Counted from the first letter of the stretch, positions 23,421 through 37,720 are shown. The stretch is 39,260 nt of DNA from Sedimentisphaerales bacterium (GCA_028277585.1 JANQFY010000031.1:1-39260); one strand, 5' to 3'. Notes: generated from the letters alone by a model not told the origin. A program made the numbers and translations.

Positions 23421-24635
23421 ATGGCTAAGGCAGTGTTTGAGCGGACCAAACCACACATCAATATCGGGACGATCGGTCATATCGACCACGGTAAGACCAC
23501 ATTGACCGCTGCGATCACCATGCGCTTGGCTTCCAAGGCGGGCGATGGCAACGTCAGGAAGTTCGACGAGATCGACAACGCCCCCGAAGAGAAGGAACGC
23601 GGCATTACCATCAACACCGCTCACGTCGAGTATGAGACTGACAATCGTCACTACGCTCACGTGGACTGTCCGGGACACGCAGACTACATCAAGAACATGA
23701 TCACCGGTGCCGCCCAGATGGACGGTGCGATCCTGGTCGTCGCCGCCAGCGACGGCCCGATGCCTCAGACGCGCGAGCACATCCTCCTGGCTCGCCAGGT
23801 GAACGTGCCCAGCATCGTGGTCTTCCTGAACAAGGTCGACCAGGTGGACGATCCGGAGCTGCTGGACCTCGTCGAGCTGGAAATTCGCGAATTGCTGAGC
23901 AAGTTCGAGTTCCCGGGCGACGACATTCCGATCGTCAAGGGTTCGGCCCTGGCGGCGATGGAGTCCGAGGGCAAGGACGACGCCGCTTGCGCGTGCATCG
24001 ATGAGCTGATGGCGGCGGTCGATGACTACTTCCCGCTGCCCGAGCGTGACGTCGACAAGACGTTCCTGATGCCGATCGAAGACGTCTTCAGCATCAAGGG
24101 TCGTGGCACGGTCGGCACGGGTCGTGTCGAGCGTGGTATCGTTCGCGTCGGCGAAGAGATCGAGATTGTCGGTCTGGCCAAGGAAGTTCGCAAGACGGTC
24201 GTCACCGGTGTTGAGATGTTCAACAAGACCCTCGACGAAGGTCAGGCCGGCGACAATGTCGGTATCCTCCTTCGCGGTGTTGAGAAGAAGGAACTCGAAC
24301 GCGGCCAGGTCATCGCGGCCCCGGGCAGCATCACGCCCCATACGAAGTTCCATGCCGAGGTGTACGTGCTGGGCCAGAACGAAGGCGGTCGACACACACC
24401 GTTCTTCGCCGGCTACAAGCCCCAGTTCTACTTCCGCACGACCGACATCACCGGTCAGATCCTGGGCCTGCTCAGCGAAGAAGGCAAGCCGGCTGAGATG
24501 TGTATGCCCGGCGACAACATCACGATGGAAGTCGAGATCATCTCGCCGATCGCTATGGAGGACGGCCTCCGCTTCGCCATCCGCGAAGGCGGCCGCACCG
24601 TTGGCGCGGGCGTCGTGACGAAGATCCTTGAGTAG
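23421..24635 (+). CDS. tuf: Elongation factor Tu
   Basis: A 404-residue GTPase that brings aminoacyl-tRNA to the ribosome. GTPase motifs are intact: GHIDHGKTT (P-loop), the switch region [34 protein letters not shown] and GSALAAM. Domains 2 and 3 are complete with [13 protein letters not shown] and [43 protein letters not shown] replaces the commoner NKCDM. A GGAGG stands 14 bases before the ATG. It follows tRNA-Thr(GGU) and precedes rpmG, tRNA-Trp and secE. Confidence 0.98.
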   Translation: MAKAVFERTKPHINIGTIGHIDHGKTTLTAAITMRLASKAGDGNVRKFDEIDNAPEEKERGITINTAHVEYETDNRHYAHVDCPGHADYIKNMITGAAQMDGAILVVAASDGPMPQTREHILLARQVNVPSIVVFLNKVDQVDDPELLDLVELEIRELLSKFEFPGDDIPIVKGSALAAMESEGKDDAACACIDELMAAVDDYFPLPERDVDKTFLMPIEDVFSIKGRGTVGTGRVERGIVRVGEEIEIVGLAKEVRKTVVTGVEMFNKTLDEGQAGDNVGILLRGVEKKELERGQVIAAPGSITPHTKFHAEVYVLGQNEGGRHTPFFAGYKPQFYFRTTDITGQILGLLSEEGKPAEMCMPGDNITMEVEIISPIAMEDGLRFAIREGGRTVGAGVVTKILE

Positions 24636-24768
24636 TCCTCTGGGGTGAGAAGCGAGAGTCCGTCAAGGGCTCTTGAGCTCCGCTAGGCCGGGTTGGGCGA
24701 GCGGGGTTGAGCTGGCGGATGCGGCGCAGGGTCGCGTTCGCTTCAGGCAGTGCATTGGAATAGACGTT

Positions 24769-24939
24769 ATGGCTAAGAAGAAGAGCAAGAGAGAGAATGT
24801 CTGGATGGAGTGCACTTCCTGCAGGCAGAGGAATTACCGAACGAATGTCAGCGTCGCTGAGGGTGCCCCGAAGCTGGAGCTGAAGAAATACTGCAAACAC
24901 GAGCGTCAGCATACCGTCCACAAACTGAGGCGCAAGTAG
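24769..24939 (+). CDS. rpmG: 50S ribosomal protein L33
   Basis: A 56-residue basic protein. MECTSCRQRNYRT (C15, C18) and KLELKKYCKHERQHTVHK match bacterial L33. The first CxxC of the zinc site is kept, but the second CxxC has only C42; the fourth position is Glu45, so the site is partly degenerate. ATG 24769 gives the family's normal length. It lies between tuf and tRNA-Trp, a position seen in many bacteria where L33 precedes secE. Confidence 0.95.
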   Translation: MAKKKSKRENVWMECTSCRQRNYRTNVSVAEGAPKLELKKYCKHERQHTVHKLRRK

Positions 24940-24963
24940 GGCGTGGACGTTTCTGCAGGGCAT

Positions 24964-25037
24964 AGGCCAGTAGCTCAATTAGGCAGAGCGTCGGTCTCCA
25001 AAACCGAAGGTTGGGGGTTCGATTCCCTCCTGGCCTG
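24964..25037 (+). tRNA. tRNA-Trp (anticodon CCA)
   Basis: The acceptor stem AGGCCAG pairs with CTGGCCT and the discriminator is G. The anticodon arm CGGTCTCCAAAACCG places CCA in the loop, and the T arm contains GGTTCGATTCC. CCA is not encoded at the 3' end. It sits between rpmG and secE, the usual trp-tRNA location in tuf-secE-nusG clusters. Confidence 0.95.
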
Positions 25038-25099
25038 ATGAACAGGATGGCGTGGCAACTGAGCCGCGTCCAGTGATGACGTTAACAGGATAGCGGCCC

Positions 25100-25507
25100 A
25101 TGTTGACAAAGATTTACAAGCCCGGTCAGGGCAAGTACACGCGGGTGACCAGCGGACTCGTCGTGGCGACGATTGTGGCCTTTGGCTGTTGGCGGCTCTA
25201 CGAGCGGCTCGGCGCGATGGTGGAGAACCTTTGGGTGATCTCGCTGGTGCCGGTGTGCGTGTTCGCCGCCCTGGCGGTGCTGATTTACTGGCTTCTCAAC
25301 AAGGCCGCCTTGGCGGATTTCATGATCAACGCCGAAGGCGAATTGAAGAAGGTCAACTGGTCGAGCCGCCGCGAGGTGGTCGTCTCGACGGTTGTCGTGA
25401 TCGTTGTCGTGGCCGCCATGGCGGTCCTGCTCGGTGTTACCGACCTGGTCTTCAAGATTCTGTTCGAGGCAATTCTGGTGCCGAAAGAGGTCGTGGCGGC
25501 GTTGTAG
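25100..25507 (+). CDS. secE: Preprotein translocase subunit SecE
   Basis: A 135-residue membrane protein. The conserved SecE block GELKKVNWSSRREVVVSTVVVI lies near residues 78-100 and leads into the essential C-terminal membrane helix. Two more hydrophobic segments precede it (about 18-35 and 45-66), giving three membrane helices, as in the longer E. coli-type SecE, rather than the one helix of Bacillus. It forms the SecYEG channel. Position between tRNA-Trp and nusG is the standard one and supports the call. Confidence 0.93.
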   Translation: MLTKIYKPGQGKYTRVTSGLVVATIVAFGCWRLYERLGAMVENLWVISLVPVCVFAALAVLIYWLLNKAALADFMINAEGELKKVNWSSRREVVVSTVVVIVVVAAMAVLLGVTDLVFKILFEAILVPKEVVAAL

Positions 25508-25560
25508 TTGTCGCAGCGTGGTAGGGTGTCCGTTAGGCTTGATAAACCGAAGGCGTTGTG

Positions 25561-26103
25561 ATGCATTGGTACGTACTGAGAGTCGCGGCAAACAAAGAGA
25601 TGCAGGTCAAGGAGGCCCTGGAGCGCAAGACGGCGCAAGAGGGCCTGACCGACGTGATCGGTCGCATTGAGGTGCCGACCGAGCAGATCAAGCGCATTCG
25701 TGCCGGCAAACAGACCGTGCACAAGCGCAAGCTGTATCCCGGATACGTTTTCATGGAAATGGAAGCGACCGAAGACGGCCGCGTTCCGGAAGGGGCGTGG
25801 TTCATGATCAAGGGGACCGGTGGAGTCGGGGACTTCATCGGGACCGAAGGGATGCCGACGCCGATGCGTGACACGGATGTCGCGAAGATGCTGCTGGACG
25901 CCGAGAAGCCGGAAGAGGCGCCGAGCATCAAGGTTGAGTTCCAGAAGGGTGACCATATTAAGATCCGCGAAGGCGCGTTCGAGAACTTCGAAGGCACGGT
26001 GGATTCCATCGATGCCGAGCGCGGGATCGTGAAAGTGATAGTGACGATTTTCGGGCGCAGTACGCCGCTCGATATTGAGTACTGGCAGATCGAGAAAGTC
26101 TAG
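25561..26103 (+). CDS. nusG: Transcription termination/antitermination protein NusG
   Basis: A 180-residue protein with the NGN domain (WYVLRVAANKEMQVKEALE at the start, LYPGYVFMEME near residue 60) and a C-terminal KOW domain (FQKGDHIKIREGAFENFEGT and VKVIVTIFGRSTPLDI). It binds RNA polymerase and links it to Rho or the ribosome. ATG 25561 is preferred to GTG 25558 because of GAAGG seven bases upstream. The region between the domains is normal in length. It lies between secE and rplK. Confidence 0.96.
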   Translation: MHWYVLRVAANKEMQVKEALERKTAQEGLTDVIGRIEVPTEQIKRIRAGKQTVHKRKLYPGYVFMEMEATEDGRVPEGAWFMIKGTGGVGDFIGTEGMPTPMRDTDVAKMLLDAEKPEEAPSIKVEFQKGDHIKIREGAFENFEGTVDSIDAERGIVKVIVTIFGRSTPLDIEYWQIEKV

Positions 26104-26173
26104 CGTAAGCGAAGTGCGAGGTTGCCGCGGCGGATAGCTGCGGAGCCAGGGCGCGATAACACAAGGGTGTGAG

Positions 26174-26599
26174 ATGGCGAAAGAAGTTGTAGTTCAGATC
26201 AAATTGCAGGCGCCGGGTGGGCAGGCGACGCCCGCGCCGCCGATCGGCCCGGCTTTGGGCCAGCACGGCGTGAACATCGGACAGTTCGTCTCGCAGTTCA
26301 ACGAGCGGACGCGGGACCTGAACGGGACGACCGTGCCGGTGGTGATCTCCGTGTACGGCGACAAGAGCTTCTCGTTCGAGGTCAAGAGCCCGCCGGCGGC
26401 GGTGCTGCTGAAGGAGGCCGCCGAGGTCGCCAAGGGCAGCGGCGTGCCGAACAAGGAGAAGGTGGGCAAGGTGACGCAAGAGCAGGTGCGCAAGATCGCT
26501 GAGACAAAGTTCAACGATCTGAATGCGTACGATCTGGACCAGGCTGCGAAGATCATCTGCGGCACGGCGCGCAGCATGGGAATCGAAGTTGAAGACTGA
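26174..26599 (+). CDS. rplK: 50S ribosomal protein L11
   Basis: A 141-residue protein of normal length. [24 protein letters not shown] and the RNA-binding C-terminal domain with [12 protein letters not shown] and [12 protein letters not shown] are typical. L11 forms the GTPase-associated centre with L10/L12 and binds 23S rRNA. It directly follows nusG and precedes rplA. Confidence 0.98.
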   Translation: MAKEVVVQIKLQAPGGQATPAPPIGPALGQHGVNIGQFVSQFNERTRDLNGTTVPVVISVYGDKSFSFEVKSPPAAVLLKEAAEVAKGSGVPNKEKVGKVTQEQVRKIAETKFNDLNAYDLDQAAKIICGTARSMGIEVED

Positions 26600-26625
26600 C
26601 AAGATTGAGTTTGGGCGGCGTTGAT

Positions 26626-27303
26626 ATGAAGGCCAAGAGCAAGCGATACAAGAACGAGGCAGAGCAAGTCAGCAAGGAGGCGCTGAGTCTGGACGCGGCG
26701 ATTGACAAGATCAAATCGTTCAAGTCCGTAAAGTTCGACCAGACGGTCGAGTTTGTGATGCAGCTTGGCATCGATCCGAAGCAGGCGGACCAGTTGGTCC
26801 GCGGGTCGCTGTCCTTGCCTCACGGGGTTGGCAAGCAAAAGAGGGTGATCGCCTTCTGCGCCGATGAGGATATCGAGGCGGCCAAGGGCGCCGGCGCCAT
26901 TGAGGCCGGCACGGACGAGCTGATCAAGAAGATCACGGACGGTTGGATGGACTTCGACGTCGCGGTCGCTTCGCCGCGCGTGATGGGCAAGGCGGGCAAG
27001 CTGGGCCGCATTCTGGGTCCGCAGGGCAAAATGCCGTCGCCCAAGAACGGGACGGTCACGGACGATGTTCCCACCGCAGTGGCGGAATTCGCCGCCGGCA
27101 AGATCGAGTACCGCAACGATTCGGGCGGGAACGTTCATGCCGTTGTTGGCAAGCAGAGTTTCGAAACAAAGAAGCTGGTTGAGAATATCAAGGCCTTTGT
27201 GACGCACATCAAGAAGGCCAAACCGGTCGCGGCCAAGGGAACATACATCAAGAAGGCTTGCGTCTCGGCAACCATGAGTCCCGGCGTCGCGGTGAACGTT
27301 TAG
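26626..27303 (+). CDS. rplA: 50S ribosomal protein L1
   Basis: A 225-residue L1 with SVKFDQTVEFVMQLGIDPKQ, the loop PRVMGKAGKLGRILGPQGKMP followed by SPKNGTV, and the C-terminal TYIKKACVSATMSPGV. It forms the L1 stalk and, in many bacteria, represses its own mRNA. ATG 26626 is used; TTG 26605 would add seven residues without a ribosome site. It follows rplK by 26 bases. Confidence 0.97.
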   Translation: MKAKSKRYKNEAEQVSKEALSLDAAIDKIKSFKSVKFDQTVEFVMQLGIDPKQADQLVRGSLSLPHGVGKQKRVIAFCADEDIEAAKGAGAIEAGTDELIKKITDGWMDFDVAVASPRVMGKAGKLGRILGPQGKMPSPKNGTVTDDVPTAVAEFAAGKIEYRNDSGGNVHAVVGKQSFETKKLVENIKAFVTHIKKAKPVAAKGTYIKKACVSATMSPGVAVNV

Positions 27304-27350
27304 CACTGCCGCGACGGCCATACATCTACGAAACAAGAGTCTTGGCAAAG

Positions 27351-27379
27351 ACCTGGCGGGCCGGACAGGCCCGCCAGGT
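27351..27379 (+). promoter_or_regulatory. Perfect hairpin in the rplA-rplJ gap
   Basis: ACCTGGCGGGCC (27351-27362) and GGCCCGCCAGGT (27368-27379) form a perfect 12-pair stem with a 5-base loop (GGACA), ending 23 bases before rplJ. The place is where the L10 leader regulates rplJL in other bacteria. There is only a weak T-rich stretch afterwards, so attenuation or autoregulation is more likely than full termination. Confidence 0.65.
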
Positions 27380-27402
27380 GTGTTTGCGTTACAGGAGACC
27401 CT

Positions 27403-27936
27403 ATGAGCAAGTACGTTAAAGAGCATCTGCAGGCGGAGATGGAGCGGAAGATCACCGAAGAGGGGATCCGGGACTTCGTGGTCGTGAACACGATGGGTGT
27501 CGGGGGGACGGACAACAATGTCATGCGCGGCGCCCTGAAGGAGAAGGGCATCCGACTGCTGGTCGTCCGGAATGCCCTGTTCAGCAAGGCTCTGAGCAGC
27601 CAGGATTTGGGGAGTGCTGGTGAATTGTTCAGCGGCGCCTGCACGGTGGCCTATGGCGGCGACAGCGTCGTTGACGTTGCCAAAGAGATGGTCGAGTGGA
27701 GCAAGAAGCTCAAGCCCGTGGAATTGAAGGGCGCCTTCCTGGATGGTTCGGCGCTGGACAGCAAGGGGGCCGAAGCGCTCTCGAAGATGCCCACGCGGGC
27801 CGAACTGCAGGGCCGCATCTCGGCTTGTGTGTGTTCCCCGGGTTCGAACGTAAGTGGGGCATTGCTTGGACCGGCGCGCGTGATTGCGGGTTGTGTCAAG
27901 GCCATCATCGACAAGAGTGAGAATCAGGCGGCCTGA
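27403..27936 (+). CDS. rplJ: 50S ribosomal protein L10
   Basis: A 177-residue L10. The N-terminal rRNA-binding domain shows GIRDFVVVNTMGVGGTDNN and LRLLVVRNALF-like strands (actual text RLLVVRNALF). The C-terminal helix that recruits L12 dimers is reduced to a short tail ending IIDKSENQAA. L10 anchors the L12 stalk. An AGGAG stands before the ATG, downstream of a strong hairpin that may mediate feedback control. Confidence 0.95.
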   Translation: MSKYVKEHLQAEMERKITEEGIRDFVVVNTMGVGGTDNNVMRGALKEKGIRLLVVRNALFSKALSSQDLGSAGELFSGACTVAYGGDSVVDVAKEMVEWSKKLKPVELKGAFLDGSALDSKGAEALSKMPTRAELQGRISACVCSPGSNVSGALLGPARVIAGCVKAIIDKSENQAA

Positions 27937-28068
27937 CCCGTCAGAAGGCCTATCTTTTCAGCACTATCGTTAGCATTTACAGACAGCTTGCGGTTGCCTC
28001 GATGCGAGTTAAACGGGACGGTGGAGTCTCGGCTACCGGCAAGCGTTGACCTATAGGAGTCTATTCCC

Positions 28069-28509
28069 ATGTCAGAAGAGCAAGTCACTGAGACCACCGA
28101 AGAGACGAAAGCCGCCTCGAATGTCAGCGCTGAGATCAAAGAACTGGGCGACAAGATCGTGACGCTGAGCCTGATGCAGGCCAAGGAACTGGCGGATTAC
28201 CTTAAGGATGAGTACGGAATCGAGCCGGCCGGCGGCGGCGCTGTGATGATGGCTGCACCCGCGGCGGGCGGTGGGGGCGGCGAAGAGGCCGAAGAGAAGT
28301 CGACGTTCGACGTGATTCTCAAGTCGTTCGGCGAGAAGAAGATCCAGGTCATCAAGGAAGTTCGCGCCCTGACCGGGTTGGGTCTGAAAGAGGCCAAGGA
28401 ACTGGTCGATGGCTGCCCGAAGCCCGTGAAGGAAGGCCTGAGTAAGGAAGACGCCGAGACGGCGAAGGAACAACTGGAAGCTGCCGGCGCGACGGTGGAG
28501 TTGGCCTAA
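28069..28509 (+). CDS. rplL: 50S ribosomal protein L7/L12
   Basis: A 146-residue L12. The N-terminal dimerisation domain is preceded by about 20 extra acidic/Thr residues ([15 protein letters not shown]). A Gly/Ala-rich hinge ([15 protein letters not shown]) leads into the C-terminal factor-binding domain with [20 protein letters not shown] and [14 protein letters not shown]. It forms the flexible stalk that recruits EF-Tu and EF-G. A TAGGAGT ribosome site precedes the ATG. The longer N-terminus is slightly unusual compared with the common 120-130 residues. Confidence 0.97.
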   Translation: MSEEQVTETTEETKAASNVSAEIKELGDKIVTLSLMQAKELADYLKDEYGIEPAGGGAVMMAAPAAGGGGGEEAEEKSTFDVILKSFGEKKIQVIKEVRALTGLGLKEAKELVDGCPKPVKEGLSKEDAETAKEQLEAAGATVELA

Positions 28510-28548
28510 GGCCGGTAGGGCAGTACTGAAGTATATACCAGGGGTGTG

Positions 28549-28573
28549 CTGGGCCCGCGTGCTGCGGGCCCAG
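28549..28573 (+). promoter_or_regulatory. Attenuator-like hairpin between rplL and rpoB
   Basis: CTGGGCCCGC (28549-28558) and GCGGGCCCAG (28564-28573) form a perfect 10-pair stem with loop GTGCT, 40 bases after rplL and 37 bases before rpoB. No T-tract follows. In E. coli an attenuator and an RNase III site occupy the same gap and lower rpoBC relative to ribosomal genes; a similar role is inferred here. Confidence 0.65.
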
Positions 28574-28610
28574 AGCGTGAGAAGGTCTGATTAGAGCGTA
28601 GGAGCCTTAG

Positions 28611-31600
28611 ATGGGTGCGAGAGTTTTTCGCAATTTCGGCAAGATTGAGGATGCCGTAGAGATTCCCGATCTCGTCGCGGTGCAGAGGAGCAGTTACGAT
28701 CGCTTCCTGCAGAAGGACGAGTCGCCTACGAAGAGGCAGGCTCAGGGCCTGGAAGGGCTGTTCCAGGAGATCTTTCCTATCGAGAGTTACGATAAGAAGA
28801 TGTCCTTGGAGTATCTCTACTACGAGTTGGAGAAGCCCCACTATACGCCCCTGGAGTGTCGTCAGCTGCGCCTGACGTATGCCTATCCGCTGAAGATTCA
28901 TTGCCGTCTGCGGCGTGAAGAAGGCGCGGATATGGCGGAGCAGGCGATCTACCTCGGCGAGATGCCCGTGATGATCGGCGGCGGTGAATTCATCGTCAAC
29001 GGCGCTGTCCGAGTCATTGTCAACCAGTTGCACCGCAGCCCGGGTGTGGACTTCCTGATCGAGAGCAAGGAAGGCGACCGCGTTCTCCACGGTGGACGCA
29101 TCATTCCCGAGCGCGGCAGTTGGATCGAGATCGGCGTGACCCAGAAGGATATCCTGGTGGTCAAGATCGATCAGTCGAGCAAGATCCCGGCGACTGTGTT
29201 CTTGCGAGCGATCGCGCCGGAATACGGGACGACTGAGGATATTCTGCGGCTGTTCTACCCGACGAAAACCGTGGCGGTGGGCAAGTTGTCGCCGGACATG
29301 TGGGCCGTCGGGCCGATCGTGGACACGGAAACCGGGGAAATCCTGGTCGAGTCCGGGGGCCAGATCAGCGACAAGGTCTCGGTCATCCAGCAGAGCGAAC
29401 TGAAGAAGGTCGAGGTCATCACCGAGGCGCGGGACACAATCGTCCTGAACACGCTGGCTGAGGATGACTGTGAGACGCACGAACAGGCGCTGTTGAAGTT
29501 CTACGTCCGTCTGCGTCCGGGCAATCCCCCGAATCAGGAGAAGGCCGGGGTCTTCTTTGCCGAGAAGTTCTTCGACGCGAATCGGTATCGTCTTGGCAAG
29601 GTCGGTCGGTTCCGTCTGAACCGGAAGTTCGGTCAGGAGGTCGCCGAAGACGAGATGACACTTCGGGCCGAGGATTTCCTGAACACGATGAAATACATGC
29701 TCGCCCTGCGCAATAACGAGGGCGAGATCGACGATATCGACCATCTGGGCAACCGACGCCTGCGGACGATCGACGAATTGGCGGCCGATGAGATCCGCAA
29801 GGGCCTGCTGAAGTTGCGGCGCACCGCGCAGGAGCGCATGAGCATCAAGCGTGATGCGGAAGAGACGCCCCGCGTGGCGGACCTGATCAACTCGAAGAGC
29901 GTGGCCAGCAGCATCAACTACTTCTACGGTCGCGGCGAACTGAGCCAGGTGGTGGACCAGACCAACGCGTTGAGTCAGTTGACGCATGAACGCCGGCTCT
30001 CGGCGTTGGGCCCGGGCGGTCTGAACCGTCGGCGCGCCGGCTTTGAAGTTCGTGACGTTCACATCAGCCACTACGGTCGAATCTGCCCGATCGAAACGCC
30101 GGAAGGCACGAATATCGGCCTGATTTCTTCGCTGTCCATCTTCACCAAGGTCGATGAGTACGGGTTCCTGCTGTCTCCCTATCGCCACGTCAAGAAGGGC
30201 AAGATCGTAGGGGAGGTCGAGTTCCTGCGGGCCGACGAGGAGATGAAGGCCGTCTTCGCGCCGCCGAGTGCGGTCAATCCGAAGACGCTGAAGATCGAGA
30301 CTCCAACGGTCCTGGCGCGCAAGGCTGGTGAGCTGGCCCAGACCGCCAAGGATGAAGTCGACTACATCGACGTTTCGCCCAAGCAGATCGTCGGGATTTC
30401 CGCGTCGTTGATTCCGTTCCTGGAGCACGACGACGCCAACCGTGCTCTGATGGGTTCGAACATGCAGCGGCAGGCGGTGCCGCTCCTGCGGACGGATGCG
30501 CCCCTGGTCGGAACGGGCATGGAGACGGTGGTCGGCCAGCATTCGAGTATGGTCGTTCGCGCCGAGCATGGCGGTGTCGTCACGGCGGTCGATGCGACCC
30601 ATGTCGTGATCAATCACACCGATGAATACCGGCTCGAGAAATTCGTCGGGCTCAACGAGCGGACGTGTCTGAACCAGACGCCGATCGTCGAGTTGGGCCA
30701 GAAGGTTGATGGCGGGCAAGTCATCGCCGACGGTGGTGGGACGTCGCAGGGCGTGCTGGCGCTGGGCCGGAACGTCCTGGTTGGTTTCGTCTCGTTTGAC
30801 GGCTACAACTTTGAAGATGCCATCATCGTCAGCGAGCGTCTCTGTAAGAACGACAGCTTCACGAGCATCCATATCGATGAGTTCACCGCGGAGGTTCGTG
30901 AGACACGCCTGGGCAAGGAAGAATTCACCCGCGACATTCCGAACGTCAGCGAGAAGGCGCTGCGCAACCTGGATGAGCGGGGCGTCGTGCGCGAAGGTAC
31001 GCGTGTCTGCCCGGGCGATATCCTGGTTGGCAAGGTCGTGCCCAAGGGCAAGGTGGAACTGACCCCCGAAGAGAAACTGCTGCATGCCATCTTCGGACGG
31101 GCCGGCGAGGATGTGAAAAACGATTCACTGGAATTGCCCAGTGGTTACGAAGGCGTCGTCATCAAGACCGAAGTGTTCACGAGACGGGGCGCCGGGGGCG
31201 AGGACCAGAAGAAGGCGCTGGCCGAAGAGGTCAAACGACTCGACGCCGAAGCCAAGACCAAAGAATGCTCCATCTTCCGGCAGATGCTGGATGCGATTCA
31301 CGCGGCTCATGAAGTCAACATCGTCGACCCTTCGACCCGCCAGAAGGTGGGCGCCAGTGACGACGACGAGGTCGTCTTCGAGCAGATCGAGAACTTCGAC
31401 ATCAAGTGGGTCAAGCCTGCCGCACGTCGAGACGACGTGAAGAAGATTGTCGAGAAGTTCTGGAGCAAGATCACCGAGCAGGAGGAAGAGAAGAATCGAC
31501 TCGTCGAGCGCATGAAGCACGGTGATGAGCTGCCGAGCGGCGTGCTGCAGATGGCCAAGATCTATGTGGCGATCAAGCGAACGTTGTCGATTGGTGATAA

Positions 31601-32369
31601 GATGGCCGGGCGGCACGGAAACAAGGGTGTGATCGCGAAGATCATGCCGGAAGAGGACATGCCGTTCCTGGAAGACGGAACGCCGCTGGACATCCTCCTG
31701 AACCCGCTGGGCGTACCGAGTCGTATGAACGTGGGCCAGATTCTGGAGACCCATCTGGGCCTGGTGGCCAAAGTACTGGGCTTCCACGCGGTTACGCCGG
31801 TCTTCGACGGGGCATCGGAAGAGGACATTCAGAGTCTGACGGCCGAAGCGACTACGCAGATGGCCGCCAAGAGGAACGAATTAGACGAAGGCGGCAAGGC
31901 GCCGGAGGCCGACGAGATGTTCATCGACGTGCCGCCATCGCTGAAGACGCAATTGTATGATGGTCGAACGGGAGAGGCGTTTGATCAGCGGGCGACCATC
32001 GGTTACATCTATATGTTGAAACTCCATCACTTGGTCGATGACAAGATTCACGCCAGGGCGACGGGACCTTACAGTCTTATTACGCAGCAGCCTCTGGGCG
32101 GCAAGGCCCGCACGGGCGGCCAGCGATTCGGTGAGATGGAAGTGTGGGCCCTTGAGGGTTATGGGGCCGCCTACACGCTTCAGGAAATGCTCACGGTCAA
32201 GAGCGACGACGTCGAAGGTCGAACGAAGATCTACGAGTCGATGGTCAAGGGGCAGAACACGCTGGAGGCGGGTACACCGCTGTCCTTCGACGTGCTGTGT
32301 AATGAGATCCGGGGATTGGGATTGAACATTCAGCTTGAGAAGAAGCGCCTTGGACGAACTGCGCTGTAG
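28611..32369 (+). CDS. rpoB: DNA-directed RNA polymerase subunit beta
   Basis: A complete 1252-residue beta subunit, slightly shorter than the E. coli protein. Typical blocks include [18 protein letters not shown] at the start, the rifampicin-pocket region with [20 protein letters not shown], and the block [14 protein letters not shown]. Nearer the C-terminus are [14 protein letters not shown] near residue 1000 and the ending with GLGLNIQLE. It forms one jaw of the catalytic cleft. The rifampicin-contact positions equal to E. coli D516, H526 and S531 are kept, while F514 and N518 are replaced by Val and Thr. It follows rplL across a hairpin and precedes rpoC by 38 bases. Confidence 0.98.
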   Translation: MGARVFRNFGKIEDAVEIPDLVAVQRSSYDRFLQKDESPTKRQAQGLEGLFQEIFPIESYDKKMSLEYLYYELEKPHYTPLECRQLRLTYAYPLKIHCRLRREEGADMAEQAIYLGEMPVMIGGGEFIVNGAVRVIVNQLHRSPGVDFLIESKEGDRVLHGGRIIPERGSWIEIGVTQKDILVVKIDQSSKIPATVFLRAIAPEYGTTEDILRLFYPTKTVAVGKLSPDMWAVGPIVDTETGEILVESGGQISDKVSVIQQSELKKVEVITEARDTIVLNTLAEDDCETHEQALLKFYVRLRPGNPPNQEKAGVFFAEKFFDANRYRLGKVGRFRLNRKFGQEVAEDEMTLRAEDFLNTMKYMLALRNNEGEIDDIDHLGNRRLRTIDELAADEIRKGLLKLRRTAQERMSIKRDAEETPRVADLINSKSVASSINYFYGRGELSQVVDQTNALSQLTHERRLSALGPGGLNRRRAGFEVRDVHISHYGRICPIETPEGTNIGLISSLSIFTKVDEYGFLLSPYRHVKKGKIVGEVEFLRADEEMKAVFAPPSAVNPKTLKIETPTVLARKAGELAQTAKDEVDYIDVSPKQIVGISASLIPFLEHDDANRALMGSNMQRQAVPLLRTDAPLVGTGMETVVGQHSSMVVRAEHGGVVTAVDATHVVINHTDEYRLEKFVGLNERTCLNQTPIVELGQKVDGGQVIADGGGTSQGVLALGRNVLVGFVSFDGYNFEDAIIVSERLCKNDSFTSIHIDEFTAEVRETRLGKEEFTRDIPNVSEKALRNLDERGVVREGTRVCPGDILVGKVVPKGKVELTPEEKLLHAIFGRAGEDVKNDSLELPSGYEGVVIKTEVFTRRGAGGEDQKKALAEEVKRLDAEAKTKECSIFRQMLDAIHAAHEVNIVDPSTRQKVGASDDDEVVFEQIENFDIKWVKPAARRDDVKKIVEKFWSKITEQEEEKNRLVERMKHGDELPSGVLQMAKIYVAIKRTLSIGDKMAGRHGNKGVIAKIMPEEDMPFLEDGTPLDILLNPLGVPSRMNVGQILETHLGLVAKVLGFHAVTPVFDGASEEDIQSLTAEATTQMAAKRNELDEGGKAPEADEMFIDVPPSLKTQLYDGRTGEAFDQRATIGYIYMLKLHHLVDDKIHARATGPYSLITQQPLGGKARTGGQRFGEMEVWALEGYGAAYTLQEMLTVKSDDVEGRTKIYESMVKGQNTLEAGTPLSFDVLCNEIRGLGLNIQLEKKRLGRTAL

Positions 32370-32407
32370 GTGTGATTGTCGGGTTGTGACTTTGTAAGGG
32401 GCGTTCG

Positions 32408-36748
<4,341 letters not shown>

Positions 36749-36777
36749 GCAAGAACGGTTTTGAATCGAGATAGGTT

Positions 36778-37149
36778 ATGCCGACGATCAATCAGTTAGT
36801 CAGAAAGCCAAGAGCAAAGTCCAAAGGCCGCAAGAGGGTCTCTGATATCAGTGGTTCGCCGCAGAAGCGCGGTGTCTGCCTGATCGTCAGGACGCAAACG
36901 CCCAAGAAGCCGAACTCGGCGCTGCGGAAAGTGGCCCGTGTCCGGTTGACCAACGGCAAGGAAGTGACCGCGTACATCCCGGGCGTCGATCACAATCTGC
37001 AGGAGCACAGCACGGTGATGATCCGTGGTGGTCGTGTGAGAGACTTGCCTGGTGTGCGTTATCACATCGTTCGCGGCGTTCTGGACTGTGCCGGCGTCTC
37101 CGGTCGTCAGCAGGGCCGCAGTAAGTACGGCGCCAAGAAATCCAAATAA
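36778..37149 (+). CDS. rpsL: 30S ribosomal protein S12
   Basis: A 123-residue S12 of normal length. [33 protein letters not shown] and [20 protein letters not shown] are characteristic. It sits at the decoding centre and controls accuracy. Lys43 is kept, but the RVKDLPG motif reads RVRDLPG, so Arg88 replaces the Lys (K87 in E. coli numbering, K88 in Mycobacterium) whose change to Arg gives streptomycin resistance. It follows rpoC by 29 bases and precedes rpsG. Confidence 0.98.
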   Translation: MPTINQLVRKPRAKSKGRKRVSDISGSPQKRGVCLIVRTQTPKKPNSALRKVARVRLTNGKEVTAYIPGVDHNLQEHSTVMIRGGRVRDLPGVRYHIVRGVLDCAGVSGRQQGRSKYGAKKSK

Positions 37150-37191
37150 GAAGGCAACGATCGATAGCCATTTGAATCGATAGGACAGGTT

Positions 37192-37665
37192 ATGGCCAAG
37201 AAGTTTACCGCTTCCAGCACCCAACTGACGCCGGATCCGAAGTTCGGCAGCAAGCTGGTCTCCAAGTTTGTCAACTGCATGATGTGGGACGGCAAGAAGA
37301 GTACGTCGCAGAAGATCTTCTACGATGCCCTGGACATTGTGGCGGGCAAAGTAGGCGATGTGCCTCCGGTCGAGGTGTTCGAAACGGCGATCAACAATGT
37401 CAAGCCGCTGCTGGAGGTTCGCAGCAAGCGTGTTGGCGGTGCGAGTTACCAGGTTCCGATGCAGGTCAAGCCGAAACGCCAGCAGTCTCTGGCGTTCCGC
37501 TGGATTCTCGCTTCGGCCCGGGGCAAGAAGGGCAAGCCCATGTGTCAACGCTTGGCCTCTGAGCTGCTGGACGCCTACAACAAGCAGGGCGGTGCGATGA
37601 CGACGCGAGAGAACGTCCATCGCATGGCCGAGGCGAATAAGGCATTTGCCCACTTCGCCTGGTAA
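37192..37665 (+). CDS. rpsG: 30S ribosomal protein S7
   Basis: A 157-residue S7 with [22 protein letters not shown] near the start, [23 protein letters not shown] in the middle and [21 protein letters not shown] followed by [16 protein letters not shown] at the end. It nucleates the 30S head and binds the 3' domain of 16S rRNA. It lies 42 bases after rpsL and is closed by an intrinsic terminator just downstream. Confidence 0.98.
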   Translation: MAKKFTASSTQLTPDPKFGSKLVSKFVNCMMWDGKKSTSQKIFYDALDIVAGKVGDVPPVEVFETAINNVKPLLEVRSKRVGGASYQVPMQVKPKRQQSLAFRWILASARGKKGKPMCQRLASELLDAYNKQGGAMTTRENVHRMAEANKAFAHFAW

Positions 37666-37682
37666 ACAGGCTTCGCAGTACT

Positions 37683-37720
37683 GCCACGGTGGATTCCCAG
37701 AAGCACCGTGGCTTTTTTTT
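37683..37720 (+). terminator. Intrinsic terminator after rpsG
   Basis: GCCACGGTG (37683-37691) and CACCGTGGC (37704-37712) form a perfect 9-pair stem with a 12-base loop, followed at once by eight T (37713-37720). This is a textbook Rho-independent terminator. It lies 17 bases after the rpsG stop and separates rpsG from fusA. Confidence 0.9.

Noticed and set aside
23283..24395. Open frame of 370 codons opposite tuf
   Set aside because: Antisense shadow of tuf; it also covers the leader and most of the conserved GTPase region, and no independent signals are present.
28506..31085. Open frame of 859 codons on the strand opposite rpoB
   Set aside because: It is an antisense shadow of a highly conserved gene in GC-rich DNA. 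Its translation is low-complexity (rich in Asp, Arg, His, Leu) with no recognisable motif or ribosome site.
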